Source of the DNA: Branchiostoma floridae
Lineage: Eukaryota > Chordata > Leptocardii > Amphioxiformes > Branchiostomatidae
Direction: 5' to 3'
Length of the DNA stretch: 64,000 nucleotides
NCBI RefSeq assembly: GCF_000003815.2
Contig: NC_049983.1
Location: forward strand, 5,372,803-5,436,802
Shown: positions 34,101 to 42,152 of the stretch, piece after piece
How positions within the stretch are numbered: position 1 is the first letter of the stretch
Layout of the letters: each line of letters begins with the position of its first letter
Translations under genes and position numbers: made by a program
Notes under the pieces: generated by a model
Told to the model about the DNA's origin: nothing
What the model saw: the letters and a program-made list of their open reading frames with translations, nothing else
Database searches by the model: none

Positions 34101-36529
34101 ACACAGAGAGACACAAAGACTCATCACATCGGACAACAACAATACTCTCACTGTCATTGGAGGTAACCCTAGTGATGGAATTTAGAGGTCCCACCATTTT
34201 GAACAATCCAAGCCAGCTGCAACAATCTTGCTGCATTTTTATTTTATTTTTTTTTATTTTGATTTGTTTCCAATAGAGTTAATTCCAGTTATGGCAGCCA
34301 TGTTGGATTTCTGGGGTCATCCGGGGTCATGGCACCAGAACGAGGCTCCAGGTGGTGGCAGTTGGGCATTCTACTATATAGGCTGTATTGCAGACATAAG
34401 TATGCCATCTTCGGGAGTGCATTTCACACCTTTAAGGTGAAACACTCCAAAATATTTCCATGTTATCTGTAGAAGATATTGTCTTGGACGTTTGAACTCG
34501 ATTCTGGTGATGTTTTTTAATTAATTTTTCACATTTTTTTGATGGGTGACCTGAGAACAATTATTGTCAGTGTTTATATCATCCATGTGTGCTTTGTATT
34601 GGTAACTGTGATATAGTAGCTTTACTATTGGGATTAAACCCTACAAATACATGGAAATATGGGAATGACATCTTTGCTGGTAGAAATTTAGAAGACATTT
34701 GGCCGTTGTTCTGATGATTTATTGATGCCAAGATCCGTTCTGCAAACTACGCTCTATGGGAATATCATGCCGGGTGTGCTCCTTTACTTTCTTCCCATTT
34801 CATGTTTTCATTGTGTTATTCTAGTTTAAACAACATAACCCTACACAACAAAGTCCACATGTTTGGTCCATCACATTGTGGGATGAAATGTAGCAGATTT
34901 TTTTCTGTTATTTTGGCGATTTCTCAATGCCAAGTGGGAAAAAACGTAAATGTTATCGTCAGTAAGTAGATTAGTATAGTAGATTAAACATAGTATATCA
35001 CTTTGTCTCATGTAACATTTTACATTTGTGGGGTTTATCCCACTTGAAGAGCTACAGGGGTAAATTGGCGGTAGAACTTAGTACAACGTAGTTTTATGAA
35101 CAGATCTTGGCAGCATCTGTGAAAATTCTGTTAAATTTCCACCCACACTGATCTGAAACTGGCATGAAGTCCGTTTTTTTTAGTAATGTGAGGGCCGACT
35201 CTAGCCTGAGTGCAATCCTAGTTGGTTACCGAGGCTCTCATACTCACCCCTCTGGTATGTGAGGGGTGAGTATGTAAGCTACCTAAGTATGCCACTTAGT
35301 TACAATCCCTCCTCCACTGGCACTTGTTAGAAAAGTTATGTTTTTTCCACCTTGGCATTNNNNNNNNNNNNNNNNNNNNNNNNNNNNNNNNNNNNNNNNN
35401 NNNNNNNNNNNNNNNNNNNNNNNNNNNNNNNNNNNNNNNNNNNNNNNNNNNNNNNNNNNNNNNNNNNNNNNNNNNNNNNNNNNNNNNNNNNNNNNNNNNN
35501 NNNNNNNNNNNNNNNNNNNNNNNNNNNNNNAGTTCAGCATGATATGAGCGTAATTCGCAGAACGGTTCTTGGCATCAAGAAATCATCAGCACAACTGCCA
35601 AATATCTTCTAAATTTGTACCCAAAGGTCTGTCAGCCCGACATTTCCATGTTTTTGCAGGGTTTAATCATAGTTACTGATACACAGCGCACACGGAGGAT
35701 ATATACACTGACAATAATTGTTCTCAGGTCACCCATCAAAAAAATGTGAAAAATTAATAAAAAACATCACCAAAATCGAGTTCAAATGTCCAAAGCAATA
35801 TTTTTTACAGATAACAAGAATATATTGTGCAGTATTTAATCTTAGACGGGTGAAATGTACTCCCAAAAATGTCATACTTATGTCTGCAATACAGCCTATA
35901 TTGTAGAATACCCAACTGCCACCACCTGGAGCCTCGTTCTTGTACCATGACCCCGGATGACCCCAGAAATCCAACATGGCCGCGATAACTGGAATTAACT
36001 CTATTGATGACATATATGCGGATATTAAATAAATCACAAATCACTGGTGTATGCTACCTAACACATCTGACCATTTCCAAAATTATATCCAGTTAGTTGA
36101 GTAATTGCTATTTGGCATACCTTTCTTTATTGATATCTATGAGCAGATGTTGGTATGAACAATTCTAACATATTCTGATGACTGGTCCTCTCTGTTGCGA
36201 TGAGTGGCTGTCAGGAAATGTTACAATTGTTCGTCCCATGTATATCATTGTTCTTGCCAGATTCCTCCAGACCACTACAATGTTCACGCCTGCGTCAACT
36301 ACCTCATGGCTTTCCTGCACAAAATGACCCCTACACTGTGAAAAATCCTAGTGAGAACACAGGAAAGCAGAAATTCTGATACAGCATCTCTTCCTTCCTC
36401 CCTCAGAGGTTTGCAGCCTCCAACAAGGTGTGTGTGAAAGATGAGGTGCTTCACCGACTTACCTTGCACTTGGATGGTATCATCCGGGCCTTACCTGAGG
36501 ACCTGCGCACCATCCTCAAGTCTTCATAA
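13053..36529 (+). CDS. DENND6: DENND6/FAM116-like DENN-domain protein, C-terminal seven exons (spliced, partial)
   Basis: Seven exons (13053-13117, 14657-14746, 21429-21482, 24093-24202, 25188-25290, 27541-27615, 36407-36529) join in frame into about 205 residues ending in TAA. Recognisable blocks in order are VYTTYKPFLNKD, YLLELTQSFMIPL, ERYVTSLMPLQ and SPWK, GPQLTSGLRGDWEGLYR, SSNFEGWLRAR, LHLEALCDA, DLSLWIQGRPEVEVVDLVL, and RALPEDLRTILKSS. They align block by block with the C-terminal third of vertebrate DENND6A/B (about 600 residues). Those proteins act as Rab14 exchange factors in endosomal recycling. Every intron is GT-AG with matching phase. The N-terminal DENN exons are missing from the window or unrecognised. 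Introns are swollen by mobile DNA. The vertebrate 6A/6B split cannot be applied to this copy. Confidence 0.93.
13900..14190. repeat. Cluster of GTTGCAC motifs
   Basis: About eight copies of (A/G)GTTGCAC or its complement GTGCAAC lie within ~290 bp in a DENND6 intron. They may be subterminal repeats of an unrecognised DNA transposon. No TIR was identified. Confidence 0.4.
14657..14746 (+). CDS. DENND6: DENND6 exon: ...RYLLELTQSFMIPL
   Basis: Acceptor TTCCGTAG and donor GTGAGT, 90 bases, phase 0 to 0. It carries the LELTQSFMIPL block, which is very conserved in DENND6 proteins. Confidence 0.93.
14870..15110. repeat. Partial copy of the 26.7-27.3 kb palindromic repeat family
   Basis: It shares a diverged core (CCTTCTGgTGTTGTTGAACA, then CTTCCAGCT and CCTGCCACAGGGTAAT) with the right arm of the element at 26730-27308 read in reverse. 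Confidence 0.5.
15476..15770 (+). pseudogene. Harbinger transposase-like fragment
   Basis: Across two frames the translation has RRxHNRRSLITRRFHRQG followed by RTIWEWERSHDWWNNVCFKHF and a GRK/LSK segment. This resembles the 'W-W..v....f.e.dW...FRMs' N-terminal region of HARBI1-like PIF/Harbinger nucleases. A frameshift separates the parts and no DDE core was found. It lies inside an element with Harbinger-like GGCCCCGTT termini, which supports the call. Without the termini it would be too weak. Confidence 0.5.
16651..17040. repeat. 39-bp tandem repeat, ten copies, upstream of the CR1 ORF
   Basis: Units begin AGTCACGCTGGTAACTAACA and recur every 39 bp at 16651, 16690, 16729 and onward to 17002 with one to three differences. 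The last unit ends about 25 bp before the ATG at 17066. Being a multiple of three, the array is open on the minus strand, but that frame is only the repeat. Confidence 0.93.
17066..20540 (+). pseudogene. CR1 LINE polyprotein: 2A, PHD, APE endonuclease, RT (frameshifted)
   Basis: The ATG at 17066 opens a frame with a hydrophobic N-terminus (CIFLALCLMLS). At residues 89-97 is GDVEMNPGP, the full D-x-E-x-N-P-G-P 2A signature, preceded by LILLLS. Residues ~102-152 form a PHD-type C4HC3 finger (CGSC, CCDDC, WYHKDC, WICCDC). After the N gap come the APE motifs LGDFNIPGINWD and PGISDHDMVL, then RT motifs RPVSLTS, FTKAFDKVPH, VPQGTVLGPLLFLLYINDLP and FADDCLLYIE. Indels near 18470, 18800, 19230, 19890 and 20275 break the frame. 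Known 2A peptides cause ribosome skipping between G and P, which here would release the N-terminal ~96 residues. The copy is not intact. Confidence 0.9.
17740..17839. other. Assembly gap inside the CR1 endonuclease
   Basis: Run of 100 N. Its length is probably nominal, so the reading frame across it is uncertain. Confidence 0.99.
20616..20648. repeat. (AGATAC)n tail of the CR1 LINE
   Basis: Five to six copies of AGATAC follow the GGCTATAT segment and mark the 3' terminus of the element. The copy near 50.05 kb ends in the same context with a shorter, diverged tail. Confidence 0.85.
21429..21482 (+). CDS. DENND6: DENND6 exon: ERYVTSLMPLQRNVSPWK
   Basis: Acceptor TTGATTCAG, 54 bases, phase 0 to 0, encoding exactly ERYVTSLMPLQRNVSPWK. 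The donor is GTCTGT, weaker than the GTRAGT type used elsewhere in this gene. The acceptor lies only about 57 bases from the end of the Harbinger-like element. Confidence 0.9.
21740..21835. repeat. Dispersed CCTGAATTTTCTGTACC repeat
   Basis: The sequence around TTACCTGAATTTTCTGTACC and ACCCACCCCTA reappears inverted at about 45015-45110. It is a dispersed repeat of unknown class. Confidence 0.6.
21876..23569. mobile_element. Tc1/mariner-like element, copy 1
   Basis: Ends AACTCAGCACAAAAAGTTT and its complement ...AAACTTTTTGTGCTGAGTT are flanked by TA on each side (21874-21875 and 23570-23571), as expected for Tc1/mariner. Similarity between the two ends continues inward for about 250 bp, including a GTGGGTCAC and poly-A/T segment. 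A transposase remnant is inside. It lies in the DENND6 intron 21483-24092. A second member of the family is at 31.64-33.66 kb. Confidence 0.8.
22710..22948 (+). pseudogene. Tc1-like transposase remnant
   Basis: The frame encodes GSIMVWGGITAVGKTRFVII, then GDFNVVRYRDTILHPVAI, and VQDYNIRPQRARTDAMLEYS. These match the 'VMVWG.i...Gk..l', 'n...Y...iL.p' and 'qqDnaRpH.A' blocks of Tc1 DDE transposases. The second catalytic Asp is kept in QDY, but the usual RPHTA is RPQRA. Only the central part of the protein remains, so it cannot be active. The same blocks recur in the copy at 32.95-33.2 kb. Confidence 0.85.
24093..24202 (+). CDS. DENND6: DENND6 exon: ...GPQLTSGLRGDWEGLY
   Basis: Acceptor TGTGTTTCAG and donor GTAAGA, 110 bases, phase 0 in and phase 2 out. 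It encodes QAPRLKPFEPEEFLK... and GPQLTSGLRGDWEGLY, highly conserved in the family. Confidence 0.95.
25050..25187. repeat. 24-bp minisatellite ending at a splice acceptor
   Basis: Five full copies of TTGTGTATCTTTGTATGATG+AGAA, then a sixth partial copy changed to TTGTGTATCTTTGCATTAG. That final AG is the 3' splice site of the next DENND6 exon. Confidence 0.93.
25188..25290 (+). CDS. DENND6: DENND6 exon: RFFRSSNFEGWLRAR...LHLEALCDA
   Basis: Enters in phase 2 (one base completes Arg) and leaves in phase 0 at GTAAGT. It encodes RFFRSSNFEGWLRARQQEVD and the LHLEALCDA block. The acceptor belongs to the last unit of the minisatellite upstream. Confidence 0.93.
25373..25527. repeat. 14-bp minisatellite, about 11 copies
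   Basis: Near-perfect GAACTGATGTAAGT units lie inside the intron after the exon ending at 25290. Each unit contains a GTAAGT donor-like hexamer. Confidence 0.95.
25792..26442. mobile_element. PIF/Harbinger MITE with TTA target duplications
   Basis: Left end GGCCCTGTTCATGATGCAAA and right end (reverse complement) GGCCCCATTCATGATGCAAA continue as inverted repeats through AATGAAACGG and TCTATC. TTA lies directly outside each end (25789-25791 and 26443-26445). The 651-bp element has no ORF. Terminal GGCCC and TTA duplications fit the Harbinger superfamily. Confidence 0.88.
26730..27308. mobile_element. Palindromic TIR element (TTTAAAGGGyAGAAG ends)
   Basis: The left end TTTAAAGGGCAGAAG is mirrored on the right as CTTCTACCCTTTAAAA. 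Inner blocks around CACCCTTCTGtCAT, CTCCTG/CTTCCAGCT and ACCGGGTATGACATCA are also inverted. It is foldback-like, non-coding and diverged. A partial relative is at 14.87-15.1 kb. Confidence 0.6.
27541..27615 (+). CDS. DENND6: DENND6 exon: DLSLWIQGRPEVEVVDLVLK...
   Basis: Acceptor CCTCCCATGTGGCAG and donor GTGAGT, 75 bases, phase 0 to 0. It encodes DLSLWIQGRPEVEVVDLVLK and LREKM. Confidence 0.95.
27916..28388. mobile_element. hAT-like MITE with 8-bp target duplication
   Basis: Ends TAGCAGAACACAGT and (reverse complement of right) CAGCAGAACACAGT. The flanks are ACACAAGG (27908-27915) and CCACAAGG (28389-28396), matching at seven of eight positions. The 473-bp element has no ORF. An 8-bp duplication and CAG-type ends fit hAT. 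Confidence 0.75.
28825..31487. repeat. Inverted repeat pair, possible DNA transposon with diverged TIRs
   Basis: The left segment CACTGCGCGAAAACACAGAT (about 28878) and the right-side complement CACTGCGCGAAAAGACAGAT (about 31420-31442) match. Both sides then carry many GTGCCC/GGGCAC and CCCACG motifs, mirrored outward to inward. The edges are approximate (TGTCGGGACAC against TGTCAGGAAAA) and no target duplication was found. Nothing coding was recognised between them. Confidence 0.45.
32170..32783 (+). repeat. Probable LINE 3' fragment nested in Tc1 copy 2
   Basis: GC-richer than its surroundings, it ends in ATGGATACGACGGATACGAC, a short terminal tandem repeat. It stops exactly before CGTTTGGTATACAGAA, where homology to Tc1 copy 1 (about 22601) resumes. 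This looks like the 3' end of a non-LTR element. The left edge is uncertain and no RT was seen. Confidence 0.45.
32950..33225 (+). pseudogene. Tc1-like transposase remnant, copy 2
   Basis: The same blocks as copy 1 appear across frames: VMVWGG, RLVIIQGNFHVVRYRETILH, PVAISYLFNIGPNA, LQD followed by a stop and a shifted T-R-V-H-R-A-R-T block, then LQDAMLDYSL. A stop and an indel interrupt it. The protein is truncated on both sides. Confidence 0.8.
34275..36007. mobile_element. 1.7-kb foldback (palindromic) element
   Basis: The left arm starts CAATAGAGTTAATTCCAG and is mirrored at the right end (CTGGAATTAACTCTATTG). Inverted similarity continues through landmarks such as AACGAGGCTCCAGGTGGTGG, GGGTGACCTGAGAACAATTA and TTGATGCCAAGA.CCGTTCTG. 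It resumes beyond the gap with AATGCCAAG.TGG.AAAAAAC, so arms may reach ~0.8 kb. The 171-base N run falls in the right arm. No transposase was seen. Target duplication is unclear. Confidence 0.8.
35360..35530. other. Assembly gap in the right arm of the palindrome
   Basis: Run of 171 N located where the right arm should mirror about 34760-34920. Confidence 0.99.
36261..36341 (+). other. Orphan exon-like segment
   Basis: After a good acceptor (TTGTTCTTGCCAG) an open frame reads IPPDHYNVHACVNYLMAFLH, then KMTPTL and TGA. The composition looks protein-coding. The N-V-x(3,6)-Y-L-M-A-F-L string is reminiscent of RhoGAP-like domains (for example in OCRL/INPP5B), but that is a guess. It does not fit DENND6, whose last exon begins just downstream at 36407 and joins the previous exon perfectly. 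It may be a relic exon, a terminal alternative exon, or chance. Confidence 0.3.
36407..36529 (+). CDS. DENND6: DENND6 terminal exon: ...RALPEDLRTILKSS stop
   Basis: Acceptor CTTCCTCCCTCAG, 123 bases, phase 0, ending in TAA. It encodes RFAASNKVCVKDEVLHRLTL then HLDGIIRALPEDLRTILKSS. The ALPEDL block matches the family C-terminus, so the gene end is real. A possible polyadenylation signal AATAAA is at 37240. Confidence 0.94.
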   Translation, partial: RFAASNKVCVKDEVLHRLTLHLDGIIRALPEDLRTILKSS

Positions 36530-38560
36530 CATCTCCACAATTTCAATGTGGACTTGTAATGCAATAAGTTTGAACATTTTTTTTTTAAAGAATCAATTGA
36601 ACAGCTCTTAAGCCATTTTAACTGGTAGTGTACATGTGTACAATGATGTTGTGTGTAATTGTTGCTGTCTGGGTAATTCGTCCCTAAAAGATATACCACA
36701 ACTTCCACTAAAAGGTAATTACATCATAATGATAGAAATCTGTTGGCTTGTGTTTTGTTACAGTGGCCTCTGATTGACAGCTGTCACTTTGAAATGAACA
36801 TTGTTGTAGTTATCACTTGATTTGAAGAGCAATTGTTAATCAAGCTTAAGACTGACTTGATGGAAACTAACTGTCTAATAGTATGTCAGGAATGTGTTGG
36901 TTAAACAACTCTTCTTAAGGGGGACTCAACCTGAGAAACTTGTTTTCTGAAAGATCACAGTTTTGTGCAAACAAGGGTAACCAGATGTATTAAATTTCAT
37001 CATAATTATTCAAGAAAATGATGATGTATAATCCAGTAATTGAATAGTTTCCCCCATACAGAGACCACTATGTACTGCATGATGGGATAATTGCTTAAGA
37101 TCTAGGATGATTTGGGGCTCCAAGCAAGTAGAGAATAATTTCTCAAGGCAAAAAATTCACACTCACTTCAAAATTCAAATTCACATCAACCCATTATTTT
37201 TTTATATCGTCCCATAATATCGTTCTATAGTTTCTTTGCAATAAATATCATACACCTGACGGTTATTTATCTGGAAGATACATGTTACAATGTTAAACAA
37301 TGTTAATATTGTTGCTGTAACGTGCAACTGCTACAAGTACCAAGTGCAAAGTCGGAACCATGACACTCTCATATGGAGTTGAGTCCCCTTTAAAATGTAA
37401 CATTTGTATTCTAGTGATTAGTATCATTAACTTCTTGTACATATGCCTCTGATAACTGAGAAATAGCTGTTTTAGTCACATTCATTTTTGTAACCAATAA
37501 CCTGGATCACAGTATTTAAATGCCCATGATCTTGCCTCATCTACATGAATATAAAATTATTTTTAGTGTACCTTTTACAGCTAGGAGGTGCAATTGTTAC
37601 ATGTTAAGGAAGTAGGCAGTTCTTGATACCTTGCCTAGAGTAAAGGATACTGGCTTTACAACACACACTACATCATGAAAAGTAAATGTTGCTGATTTGT
37701 TCTTGAGTGTCAAGTAACAATTAAAAACAAAATATGATTTCTAAATTTGGTAGAAATGGTAAAAACCTGATATCAGTCAGGTGAGGCAAAATTATTGTAT
37801 ATATACATACGTATACATGTGAATATTTCTCATATAATGCATGATGTGTAGTAATTGCCATATTTGTTTAATATTTGTCTGCAACCAAGGAAGAGAACAA
37901 TCTGGTTGCCATGCATTTTTGTTGTGGTACTTAAGTTGTGAATGTTTTTAAAGTAACATTATTTAAGTGTATCATCTCATTTGAACCTGAAAATACTACC
38001 TGAAAATATTGTTTGAAACGTCTTTGCTGCTTCAACTTTTGTAATGATGCTTCTGTACCTTTTTCGACAGTAAATGCCTGTCTATTTTAGAAAGTACCTT
38101 TTAAATGGTCAAAAAAGGATCAGACTTGCTTTGTCTGGGCTTTTACTTATTGTGTATCTATACCCAAATTTTACATTTACCAGAAAAAGGCTGATAATTA
38201 CAAATGTGTTCAACTAGAGACTTCTTTACTACAATTGCATCAGTTGGCCTGTATTGAAGACTACTTTTACAAATACTGAGGTTGACAATGGACCAATGCC
38301 CTTTAAATGACATTAAGCCCCAGCCTTGTTCTACAATGTATTTTGAACACCTCAATCAAGAACAGTGTAACTTTGCAGAACATAAATGACTGACTCCATT
38401 ATGATAAATTAGCTTTGTTTGGCCTTGAAATCCTCTCCGAACAGGCCAAAGGCTTTGAAGACTACATCCACTAAGTACAGTTAGTATTTGAGGAGGAGGT
38501 GTATATAGCTGTGCTAGGGGTGTTATAATTTCACTCAAAGCAGAAGCTTCCAATGTGTTT
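36530..38560. other. DENND6 3' UTR and downstream spacer
   Basis: AT-rich and without coding signal. AATAAA at 37240-37245 is a candidate cleavage signal. The UTR end cannot be fixed from sequence alone. Confidence 0.5.
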
Positions 38561-38742
38561 GTTGCATGTGTGTTCATAATGATAGGTGGCGCTTTTAAAA
38601 GGCAGCCCCATGTTTTTTGCTGTCTCTGCCTTAGGGCACTTTTAAGCGTTTTTAGTCTCCGTTTTAATAGCCAGAGTCTATATTCCGTCGTTGGAATGTG
38701 CTCTGAACATCCCCTGCTGTTTTTGTATGGATCTGAGTTTTC

Positions 38743-41700
38743 TTGCCAGTTTTAAAGCTGTGCAACGTTTTAGTCTGCGTTGGCGTCTTCATCACTAGTG
38801 CAATAATGGCGGCTCACCACACCTGGGGATATTCTGACGGATTTTTGCAGAGCATACGGAAAGCATCCTCACCCATGAATCGAGAACTGAGATCGACCTT
38901 GCAAGGACTGGGCATCCTGAAGTGGAGGAGCAGACCTAGAGGATGTAAAACCGGTAGGAACCATGCACGACACATACAAACAGTCATTGGGAACAGACCA
39001 CCCGCTAATTACATCCAATCAAAGCATGTACCACAGCTGCTTCCTGTCAGAACAGAACAATGGGCGAAAACATTCCACCGGCCACGGAACATGCCAAGAA
39101 TTCTGCTCACCAACACCAGGTCGCTTGTAAACAAGCTTGATGAATTTCAAGCGATCCTGTCCACTTCCAGTGTTGACATCGCAGTTGTGACTGAAACATG
39201 GTTTACTCCACAGCTACCAGCCGAACTGACATCCATACAGGGTTTTAACGTCTTTTCTAAATGCAGAAGTGACAAGCGAGGAGGAGGAGTCGCGGTGTAC
39301 ACTAAGGAGAACATTCCCTCGAAGCAAATGGACGTTGCCGTCCCAACAGAACTTGAGTGTGTTTGGGTGCACATCCGTCCCCACTGGCTCCCGAGATCTG
39401 TGTCATCTATCGCTCTGTGTGCGGTTTACCATCCACCCAACTCACCTCATGAAGAGGCACTACTGGATTTCTTGTCTAAGTCGATTGATGACATTCGCAG
39501 ACAATACCCAGACGTCGGAGTGGTTGTCCTCGGAGACCTTAACCGCCTGGACGTTGCCGGCCTGTGCTCGCAGCACTCACTGACACAACTTGTGAAGGTG
39601 CCGACTCGTGACAATGCCATCCTCGACCAGATACTTGCGTCTCACTGCTTAGCCTCTTACTACCAAGAACCAACAACAGATCCCCCGATTGGCGACAGCG
39701 ACCACAACTGCGTTATCTGGGAGGGAAGTCCAACTCCTAACACCGGTAACGAGACACAAAAGAGACAGGTCCGCCCCCTGCGTGAGTCAGACATGCGGGC
39801 CTTTGGATGTTGGATTACTCAGCATACATGGGATGAAGTGTACTGTGCAGTTAACACACAGGAGAAGTACTCAGCGTTCTACACCACTCTCCTCAGTGCA
39901 GTGGACAGTTTCTTCCCTACCAGGACTGTACGAATCCACAAGCAAGATAAGCCTTGGATAACTCCACATCTAAAAACTCTGATCAGAGACCGACAGAGGG
40001 CCTTTGCTGAAGGAAATTACCCTAAGTGGAAACACCTTCGTAACAAGATCATTAAAACCATTCAGTCCTCGAAGAAAGCCTTCTAAAAGAACAAGATTGA
40101 GCACCTTAAAATGGCAGATCCCAGAAAATGGTACAAAGCCATTAAAGAGCTAACCAATAGCAGCAAAGGACAGCTTCGTGTTGAAGTGCCCGGCGTCCCG
40201 TCTTCATCGCCCAAGTCTGTAGCAAACGCCATCAACATGCACCTGGCAGCGGCATCACAACAACACGCCCCTCTAGCCTCCTTCACCGGCCTCTCTGGGA
40301 AGCTTGGCAATTTTTTTTTGGGGGGGGGGGGAGGGCGATTCGCGATTTTTAACAGGGAATATGCCGGGAAAGGAATATATGCCGGTAAAGGAATATACAC
40401 CGGAAAGCTTGTACGGGCTAGGCGAAATTGGCTTCCCAGTACTACTGCCCCTCTGCAGCTCAAAGATCTCCCAGCGTACCTGCCTGCCCCAGCCCCACCA
40501 CCCATTGTCTCTTTCTGGGATATGTGGCACAGGCTTAAGCAGGTGAAGATCGGAAAGGCTACTGGCAGCGACAACATTTCCCCCAGAATTGTCCGGGAGT
40601 TCGCTTTTGAGCTGAGCCAACCGCTGTGTGATATTATAAACACATCGCTCTGTCAGGGTGTTGTTCCTGAAGCTTGGAGAGACGCGGATGTCATACCGGT
40701 CCCGAAGGAGATGCCACCTAGCCTGTCAAAGCTAAGACCCATCTCACTGACATCAGTGTTTGCCAAGGTGTGCGAAGGTATCATTACGGACTGGTGTCTC
40801 AAGGACATACTTCCTAGTGTAGACCCGCGACAGTATGGATCCCTGCGTGGCCGGTCCACTACACACTACCTTACGCTCCTGACACACAAGCTGCTGGAAA
40901 CAGCTGACAAACGAAGTCATGTGTCAACACTAGTACTCACGGATTTCACACGCGCCTTTGACTCTGTCCATCACCAAACTGCCGTCAACAAACTGATCGA
41001 GCTCGGAGTGCGCCCGTCTGTCGTCCCATGGATCATCAGTTTTCTCACCGAACGGCGCCAGCGCGTCAAGTACCAAGGTGAAGTTTCTGAATGGCAGACA
41101 TTAACATGTGGAGTACCTCAAGGTACCAAGCTAGGGCCATTGATATTCTTGGTACTTGTGAATGACGCGGTTCCTGCCGATCAATCTACAGCAGACACCT
41201 TCAAGTATGTCGACGACCTGTCGTTGTTGGAGCCACGACATGTGCTCAGTGCGCCCACCATTCAAGATGACATTGACGGCTTAGCCCGTTGGACTGATGA
41301 CAACCACATGACCTTAAATCCGCCGAAATGCAAAGTCCTCCTGTTCTGCGTCATGAAGTACCCCCCACCCCCACCTGTGATCACAGTTGGTCCTACACAG
41401 CTGGAGGTCGTCGAGTTTGCACGTATTTTAGGTCTTACATTGCAAAGCAACCTCAGGTGGACGAAACATGTTGAAGGGATTGTAGGGAAGGGAAGCAGAA
41501 GACTGTACATGTTAAGAACACTGTCCAAGTATTGTCTGACCACCTCTGACCTTGTTCTTATCTACATCGGTTTTGTGCGCCCGGTGTTAGAATACGTATG
41601 CCAAGTATGGCATCCAGGTTTGACTGTAGCCGAATCTAAGGCAATAGAGAGAGTACAGAAGAGAGCCTGCAAGATAATCCTTGGACAGAACTACACCTGC

Positions 41701-41952
41701 TATAACTCAGCACTTACTGAACTTTCTCTCACACCTCTGTCTCAGAGACGAGAAGAACTGTGCAGAACGTATGCCAGCTCCCTCTGGAAATCCCCGATCT
41801 ACAGAAACTGGCTCCCACCATGCCGTGGGCAGATCTCAGGTAGAGTGACTCGGTCTAGTAACAGGCTCCAGACTCTGAAAGCGAATACTACTCGTTTCAA
41901 GAGAAGTCCGATTAACTATATGGTTTCCTTGCTAAACGATGACTCTGTATGA
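38743..41952 (+). pseudogene. LINE ORF2-like protein: APE endonuclease and reverse transcriptase
   Basis: One frame is open from 38743 to 41952 except for TAA at 40084-40086. Before the stop come RILLTNTRSLVNKLDEFQAI, VVTETWF, KRGGGVAVY, VVLGDLNRLD and GDSDHNCVIW, the APE-like endonuclease motifs (GDLN in place of the more usual GDFN). After it come LRPISLTSVFAKVCE, LTDFTRAFDSVHH, GVPQGTKLGPLIFLVLVND, KYVDD (41206-41217), CKVLLF and RPVLEYVCQVWHPGLT. This is the order of a jockey-superfamily (CR1/L2/Crack-like) LINE; I do not fix the clade. It has no 2A or PHD. Translation across the stop would give F-stop-KNKIEHLKMADPRKWYK, so a single substitution probably killed it. A ~120-base in-frame insertion sits at about 40312-40434. 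Confidence 0.88.
40312..40434. repeat. In-frame insertion in the LINE ORF, flanked by inverted CTGGGAAGC
   Basis: It begins with T9 then G13 and contains three copies of an 18-bp unit like GGAATATATGCCGGTAAA. The flanks CTGGGAAGCTTGGCAATTTT and AAATTGGCTTCCCAG are inverted copies, so the segment can fold back. Its length keeps the RT frame open. A related T-run/G-run/GCGA sequence occurs at about 52671. Confidence 0.65.
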
Positions 41953-42152
41953 ATAGTTTATTTATTACTTAATAGCGTTATTCAGTAAAATTCTTCTTTT
42001 AATGATGACATGCTGTAAATATTTTAAACAGATTTTATCCCAATTGTAATGTGAATGTGCCTATCAATTCAGCCTTAGGGCTGCTATCTGGGTCATGTAT
42101 ATATGAATTGTTGTTTGAATAAACCAGTCATCATCATCATCATCATCATCAA

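Larger units (their letters stand above)
38570..42152 (+). mobile_element. Near full-length LINE with one in-frame stop
   Basis: Contains a 5' leader, a long ORF with APE endonuclease and YVDD reverse transcriptase, a short 3' UTR with AATAAA (42118) and an (ATC)n tail (about 42129-42152). Only one nonsense codon and one in-frame insertion were seen, so it is the youngest-looking LINE of its family here. The exact 5' end is uncertain. Confidence 0.85.
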
